From: Flectobacillus sp049240685 | GTDB lineage: Bacteria; Bacteroidota; Bacteroidia; Cytophagales; Spirosomataceae | Assembly (NCBI RefSeq): GCF_049240685.1 | Contig: NZ_JBMLSD010000005.1 | Location: 1-10,863 of the forward strand | DNA: 10,863 nucleotides | Direction of reading: 5' to 3' | Shown here: one piece after another, positions 7,582 to 10,863 of the stretch | How positions within the stretch are numbered: position 1 is the first letter of the stretch | How the letters are laid out: every line of letters begins with the position of its first letter | The notes under the pieces: model-generated | Told to the model about the DNA's origin: nothing | Databases searched by the model: none | The model's input: the letters and a program-made list of their open reading frames with translations, nothing else | Position numbers and translations under genes: made by a program

Positions 7582-7602
7582 TGTTCAAGCGTTAATAAAA
7601 TC

Positions 7603-7654
7603 GAAAATGAGGTTTCCAACCTAACAATCCAGAAAAGTCAGGTTGGAAAATGAG
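7603..7654 (-). terminator. Hairpin downstream of ribF, probable weak terminator
   Basis: A perfect 10-bp inverted repeat, TTTCCAACCT (7613-7622) and AGGTTGGAAA (7640-7649), encloses a 17-nt loop. On the minus strand it begins 8 nt after the ribF stop codon and is followed by CCTCATTTTCGATTTTA, a poor U-tract. GAAAATGAG occurs directly on both sides (7603-7611 and 7646-7654). It probably ends ribF transcription, but its large loop and interrupted T-run make this uncertain. Confidence 0.5.
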
Positions 7655-7656
7655 CC

Positions 7657-8583
7657 TTATTTGAGCATATCCGAAACGGTAAGTTTATCTAAAGCGATTT
7701 GAGCTTTAAGTGCATCCAAACCATTAAATTTTTGTTCTGCCCTTACTTTTTGAACAAACTCTACTTTTAAGTTTTCACCATAAATATCTTTATTAAAATC
7801 TAAGATATTCACCTCTATTGTTTTGTAAGTGCCATCAACTGTGGGTCTGTTGCCAATATTGAGCATACCTTTTAGTTTTTGGCCAGAGTAATATACCCAA
7901 ACCGCATAGACTCCATCTTGAGGAATCTGCTTTGTTTGTTCCCTAACTTGAATGTTGGCAGTTGGAAATCCGATGGTTCTACCGATTTGTTTACCTTTTA
8001 CCACCAAGCCACTCAAATCATAATTACGACCCAAAAAATGTTGTGCTTGAGTCATATCGCCTTCTTGGATAGCTTTACGAATTTTGGAAGAGCTTACCCC
8101 AACATGGTCAATATCTTGTCTAGAAATTTCTTCGACAATAAAGCCATATCTATTAGCATTTTGGACGAGATAGTCAAATCCACCTTCACGGTTTTTACCA
8201 AAGCGATGGTCGTAGCCTATTACCAAAGTTTTGGTACCTATCGTATTGATGATAACTTTTTGGATAAATTCCTCAGAGGTAAGCTCAGAAAACTCACGGG
8301 TAAAAGGAATAACCACAAGATGTTGAACCCCATTTTGGGTCAACAATTCTATTTTCTCATCCAAAGTAGAAAGGAGCTTTACTTCCTGATTATCGGCCGA
8401 AACCACTGTGCGAGGATGTGGGTAAAAGGTAATAACTACACTCTCTCCTCCTGTTTGTTGCGCTACTTCGGCCAGCCTTTTTAATATTTTTTGATGTCCC
8501 AAATGTACGCCATCAAAAGTACCACTGGTAACAACTGCGTTTTCTAGTTTTTGAAATTCTTGGATTCCGTAATATACCTTCAT
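7657..8583 (-). CDS. ribF: Bifunctional riboflavin kinase/FMN adenylyltransferase RibF
   Basis: The enzyme phosphorylates riboflavin to FMN and adenylylates FMN to FAD, in the cytoplasm. Its 308 residues match the usual bacterial length. The N-terminal adenylyltransferase domain shows GTFDGVHLGH at 21-30 (the HxGH nucleotide-binding motif), GYDHRFGK at 123-130 and SSSKIR at 164-169. The C-terminal kinase domain shows GFPTAN at 205-210 (the PTAN motif), NIGNRPT at 242-248 and the likely catalytic glutamate E257 in TIEVNI. The start at 8583 gives the typical N-terminus. It follows truB after 63 nt, a gap largely filled by an intrinsic terminator, so its expression may be uncoupled from truB. 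No FMN riboswitch is visible upstream. Confidence 0.97.
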   Translation of the reverse strand: MKVYYGIQEFQKLENAVVTSGTFDGVHLGHQKILKRLAEVAQQTGGESVVITFYPHPRTVVSADNQEVKLLSTLDEKIELLTQNGVQHLVVIPFTREFSELTSEEFIQKVIINTIGTKTLVIGYDHRFGKNREGGFDYLVQNANRYGFIVEEISRQDIDHVGVSSSKIRKAIQEGDMTQAQHFLGRNYDLSGLVVKGKQIGRTIGFPTANIQVREQTKQIPQDGVYAVWVYYSGQKLKGMLNIGNRPTVDGTYKTIEVNILDFNKDIYGENLKVEFVQKVRAEQKFNGLDALKAQIALDKLTVSDMLK

Positions 8584-8599
8584 ATCACAAAGTTAGTCT

Positions 8600-8632
8600 A
8601 AAAAAAATGTGGTACGACACAGTCACACCACA
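8600..8632 (-). terminator. Intrinsic terminator between truB and ribF
   Basis: On the minus strand TGTGGTGTGAC (8632-8622) pairs with GTCGTACCACA (8618-8608), an 11-bp stem with two G-U pairs around a 3-nt loop. Eight T follow directly (8607-8600). This is a textbook rho-independent terminator. It starts 14 nt after the truB stop codon and ends 16 nt before the ribF start, which leaves no room for a promoter between terminator and ribF. Confidence 0.85.
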
Positions 8633-8646
8633 AATCATATTTTATG

Positions 8647-9354
8647 CTATTTCACAAGAGCCGTAGCTCTTTGTTTAACAAATTCTTCAATAGTCAGGGC
8701 ATTAGCGACCTCAAACTCACCGATACGCTCGCGACGGAGTGCACTCATGTAAGCACCCGACTGACAAGCTAGTCCAAAATCACGTACCAAACTGCGAATA
8801 TAAGTACCTTTTGAGCATACTATTCGGAAATGAATCGTTGGAAACTCCGAGGTATCGATTTCAAATTTCTTAATTTCCACTTCTCTGGATTTAATTTCGA
8901 TATCATCTTCGGTTTTGCCTTTTCGAGCCAACTCATACAAGCGTTTTCCATTGACCGAAATTGCTGAATAAATCGGTGGAATTTGCAAAATAGTACCAGT
9001 CAATTGTGCCAAAGCCTTGTGCATAAGCTCTTCCGTAACATGCTCAGTAGGATATTCACCATCAAATTCAGTTTCTAAATCGATAGATGGTGTGGTTTTT
9101 CCTAAAACTAAGGTTCCAGAGTATTCCTTTTCTTGGGCTTGAAAACTGTCTATTTGCTTAGTCATTTTACCAGTACAGAGAATAAGCAAACCTGTTGCTA
9201 GGGGGTCTAAAGTACCTGCATGGCCGATTTTTTTAAAATTACCGGCATATTTCAATTTTTTAACTACGTCAAAAGATGTCCAAGTAAGTGGTTTATCAAT
9301 CAGCAACACCTCTCCAGGATCTTGTACAGGCTGATTTTGTTGTTTTTCATTCAT
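8647..9354 (-). CDS. truB: tRNA pseudouridine-55 synthase TruB
   Basis: TruB makes pseudouridine at position 55 in the T-loop of nearly all tRNAs. From the start chosen here the protein has 235 residues. The early motif LLIDKPLTWTSFDVV, the catalytic loop GHAGTLDPLATGLL with Asp50, the PPIYSAISVNGKRLYELARKG segment and KGTYIRSLVRDFG are all present. The frame is open to an ATG at 9396, which would add 14 residues. I prefer the ATG at 9354 because MNEKQQ leads straight into the conserved domain, and because the extra codons lie in a degenerate 7-bp repeat array (9367-9394) rather than in family sequence. It lies downstream of uppP across a gap of about 230 nt and upstream of ribF. Confidence 0.96.
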   Translation of the reverse strand: MNEKQQNQPVQDPGEVLLIDKPLTWTSFDVVKKLKYAGNFKKIGHAGTLDPLATGLLILCTGKMTKQIDSFQAQEKEYSGTLVLGKTTPSIDLETEFDGEYPTEHVTEELMHKALAQLTGTILQIPPIYSAISVNGKRLYELARKGKTEDDIEIKSREVEIKKFEIDTSEFPTIHFRIVCSKGTYIRSLVRDFGLACQSGAYMSALRRERIGEFEVANALTIEEFVKQRATALVK

Positions 9355-9366
9355 AAAAATTAATTT

Positions 9367-9449
9367 TTCAGGCAATAAACTTTCGGCTTTGGGCATTCGG
9401 AAATAACATTCAACACTCTTTGCCTTATGCCTGTTGCCTAGTGCCTAAA
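9367..9449. repeat. Inverted pair of degenerate 7-bp repeats (locus C)
   Basis: On the plus strand four heptamers run at 9422-9449: GCCTTAT, GCCTGTT, GCCTAGT, GCCTAAA. On the minus strand GCCCAAA, GCCGAAA, GTTTATT and GCCTGAA run from 9394 down to 9367. The spacer is 27 nt (9395-9421). The minus-strand array lies directly upstream of the likely truB start. The GCCTAAA unit also occurs in locus A at 18-24. The remainder of the uppP-truB gap (9450-9586) is AT-rich; no convincing terminator or minus-strand promoter was found in it. Confidence 0.6.
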
Positions 9450-9586
9450 ACAAAACTTAAATCTAATTTTGTCCCTCCAAAGTTTAAGCCACTTACCTTT
9501 CAAGAGCATGGAAATCGATAATAAAAATTAGAAACATTTTTTTGTCGAAAATAGCTGCATAATTTTGATATTTCAGCTCAATGCTA

Positions 9587-10390
9587 TTAAACCACGCTAA
9601 GTGTGTGTCCAGTAGCCAATAACCCCAAAATAAGTAAACCTACTACAATACGGTAAATTCCAAAGTATTTGAAGCCATATTTATTTAAAATACTGATAAA
9701 GAATTTAATGGCCAACACCGCTACAAAAAAAGCTACCACATTTCCTATGGCCAATAATTTTATTTGTTCGCCTGTGATAGTGCCTTCTTCTTTGATAAAT
9801 TTTAATAGTTTGTACCCAGTAGCTGCCGTCATTGTTGGAACAGCCAAAAAGAAAGAAAATTCAGCCGCTAGGCTGCGAGTTAATTTTTGTTGCATACCAC
9901 CAATAATTGTAGCGGCACTACGACTCAGCCCCGGAAACATGATTGCTAAGCACTGATAAGCGCCAATTTTGATGGCAGTAATATTAGTAATATCTGCTTC
10001 TTCGTCAAAAATTGGTTTTTTAAACCAATTATCAACAAATAATAGAATGATGCCCCCAAGCAATAAAACTGTTGCAATAAATGCGGGATTGCCTAAATGT
10101 TCATCAATTAAGTCATCGAATAATTTGCCAAAAATCAAAGCTGGAACAACTGCCAGCATCAATTTTACATAGAATTGCCATTTTGAAAAATCAAAAAACT
10201 TTTTCCAGTAAAGAGCAACCACCGCCAAAATAGCGCCTAATTGAATACAAACCTCGAAAAGCTTCGTAAATTTATCATTTTCAATACCAAGAACCGAGCT
10301 GGTCAAAACCATGTGTCCTGTTGATGAGATAGGTAAAAATTCGGTAAGTCCTTCAATGATGGCTAGAATAATTGATTGAATGATAGACAT
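9587..10390 (-). CDS. uppP: Undecaprenyl-diphosphate phosphatase UppP (BacA)
   Basis: This integral membrane enzyme removes one phosphate from undecaprenyl pyrophosphate, which recycles the lipid carrier for peptidoglycan and other surface polymers. In other bacteria its overproduction gives bacitracin resistance. The 267 residues match the family length. Both signature motifs are present: EGLTEFLPISSTGHM at residues 13-27 and PGLSRSAATIIGGM at 153-166. Several hydrophobic segments fit a polytopic protein. The start at 10390 gives the standard N-terminus MSIIQSIILAIIEG. DUF3098 lies upstream and truB downstream on the same strand, a conserved order in Bacteroidota. A -7-like element lies about 40 nt upstream. 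Confidence 0.98.
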   Translation of the reverse strand: MSIIQSIILAIIEGLTEFLPISSTGHMVLTSSVLGIENDKFTKLFEVCIQLGAILAVVALYWKKFFDFSKWQFYVKLMLAVVPALIFGKLFDDLIDEHLGNPAFIATVLLLGGIILLFVDNWFKKPIFDEEADITNITAIKIGAYQCLAIMFPGLSRSAATIIGGMQQKLTRSLAAEFSFFLAVPTMTAATGYKLLKFIKEEGTITGEQIKLLAIGNVVAFFVAVLAIKFFISILNKYGFKYFGIYRIVVGLLILGLLATGHTLSVV

Positions 10391-10430
10391 ATAATGTTTA
10401 AGTATCTTTTAGTAGGAAATATTAATCGTT

Positions 10431-10438
10431 CAAAAATA
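10431..10438 (-). promoter_or_regulatory. Possible -7 promoter element for uppP
   Basis: On the minus strand TATTTTTG (10438-10431) matches TAnnTTTG exactly, 40 nt before the uppP start codon. No good -33 TTG was found at the normal spacing, and the region is rich in A/T runs, so a chance match is possible. Confidence 0.35.
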
Positions 10439-10439
10439 C

Positions 10440-10494
10440 AAAAAACAAAAAGAAGAACCTGTTTTCTTTTCAGAATTCCTCTTCTTGTTTTTTA
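10440..10494 (-). terminator. Possible terminator hairpin between DUF3098 and uppP
   Basis: On the minus strand AAAAAACAAGAAGAGG is followed, after about 18 nt, by TTCTTCTTTTTGTTTTTTG. The arms pair imperfectly with a small bulge, and the second arm is T-rich. This could end transcription from the DUF3098 gene. The pairing is mostly A-T, so stability is doubtful. Nothing else recognisable lies in 10391-10534 apart from a short inverted repeat, TTAACGG (10492-10498) and CCGTTAA (10532-10538), which overlaps the DUF3098 stop codon. Confidence 0.4.
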
Positions 10495-10534
10495 ACGGTT
10501 AATACTTTTATAATAAACCTTTAGGAAATATCCG

Positions 10535-10738
10535 TTAAGCCTTTTTGAGAATAGCAAAGAACTCGATTGTAAACCCTGCCAATACTACCAAGGGGCCAAG
10601 TGTCAGCCCTAAAAAGCCAAAGCCAAATTCTTCTTTATCTAAACTCATAATAAAGAAACCTGCAAGAACAACGATAATTCCCAACAACATTAAAGTGTAG
10701 TTGGCTTTTCCAAATGGTAATTTTGATGGATTTGACAT
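10535..10738 (-). CDS. DUF3098 family small membrane protein
   Basis: This is a 67-residue protein with two predicted membrane segments, about residues 15-31 (MLLGIIVVLAGFFIM) and 40-60 (FLGLTLGPLVVLAGFTIEFFA), joined by a short acidic loop (DKEE). The N-terminal LPFGKANY motif and the two-helix layout fit DUF3098, a family I know from Bacteroidota and which usually sits between ftsX and uppP. That position suggests a link to cell-envelope or division functions, but no function is established to my knowledge. The start at 10738 is the family-typical one. Downstream comes uppP, 144 nt away; the next upstream gene lies outside the window. Confidence 0.85.
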   Translation of the reverse strand: MSNPSKLPFGKANYTLMLLGIIVVLAGFFIMSLDKEEFGFGFLGLTLGPLVVLAGFTIEFFAILKKA

Positions 10739-10759
10739 AGTTTTCGAAATTTATTTTGT

Positions 10760-10778
10760 AAAAAAGCCCGTACGGCTT
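10760..10778 (-). terminator. Short intrinsic terminator upstream of DUF3098
   Basis: On the minus strand AAGCC (10778-10774) pairs with GGCTT (10768-10764) around a 5-nt loop, and six T follow in overlap with the arm (10765-10760). The stem is short but GC-rich at its core. It would end a gene entering from beyond the right edge, expected to be ftsX in this neighbourhood. It lies 21 nt before the DUF3098 start. The outermost bases 10779-10863 show no supportable coding end: all three minus-strand frames stop within the last 27 nt. Confidence 0.5.
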
Positions 10779-10863
10779 CGTAGTTCGTTTTTATCATTTA
10801 TTCTTTCAGCAAAACTGAGAAAAATAAGCGATTATATTACTTATAAGTTAGTACGCAATTTTT

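Noticed and set aside
7879..8484. A 201-codon plus-strand ORF
   Set aside because: It is entirely antisense to ribF, whose motifs are unambiguous; the translation shows no recognisable domain.
9464..9567. TAATTTTG at 9464-9471 and 9560-9567 as plus-strand -7 promoter elements
   Set aside because: Both match TAnnTTTG, but no plus-strand gene follows and no well-spaced TTG precedes them; such matches are expected by chance in AT-rich DNA.
10779..10863. The 3' end of an upstream gene (expected ftsX) at the right edge
   Set aside because: All minus-strand frames stop within the last 27 nt and the few residues available cannot be matched to FtsX, so no partial gene is called.

Overview
The window looks like chromosomal DNA of a Bacteroidota bacterium, probably from the order Cytophagales. 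Three things point there. The minus-strand cluster DUF3098 - uppP - truB - ribF is a gene order I associate with this group, usually just downstream of ftsX. The DNA is AT-rich and genes lack Shine-Dalgarno sequences, while matches to the Bacteroidota -7 promoter element TAnnTTTG occur. The two plus-strand genes encode Sec/Lol-type lipoproteins with acidic residues just after the lipobox cysteine. No rRNA, tRNA, CRISPR array, transposase or integrase was seen.

Layout. (1) 1-153 holds a degenerate 7-bp repeat arranged as an inverted pair, plus a possible promoter. (2) 154-3478 (+) holds two lipoprotein genes, a PhoX/DUF839-like protein and a diheme cytochrome c peroxidase/MauG-like protein, with an intrinsic terminator between them. 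(3) 3479-3706 is a convergent gap with a perfect 17-bp palindrome and a second inverted pair of 7-bp repeat arrays. (4) 3707-7581 (-) holds a full-length class I lanthipeptide dehydratase (LanB) and, 293 bp upstream on the same strand, a DUF1905/OmdA protein from the family named for bacteriocin protection. No precursor peptide, LanC cyclase or transporter lies in the window. (5) 7657-10738 (-) is housekeeping: ribF (FMN/FAD synthesis), truB (tRNA pseudouridine-55), uppP (undecaprenyl-PP recycling for cell-wall synthesis) and a small DUF3098 membrane protein. A third inverted pair of 7-bp arrays lies in the uppP-truB gap.

How the genes may work together. The two lipoproteins may form an envelope redox/phosphate module, though they could be transcribed independently. 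LanB and the OmdA-family protein are the only accessory-looking pair and may belong to a split RiPP (ribosomally made, modified peptide) system whose other parts are elsewhere. The last four genes are a conserved neighbourhood rather than a pathway. Hairpins with U-tracts lie very close upstream of several start codons (ccp, ribF, DUF3098), which suggests either very compact promoters or attenuation.

The strongest candidates for undescribed biology are the three inverted arrays of degenerate heptamers with similar 26-28 nt spacers, and the isolated LanB beside an OmdA-family gene.
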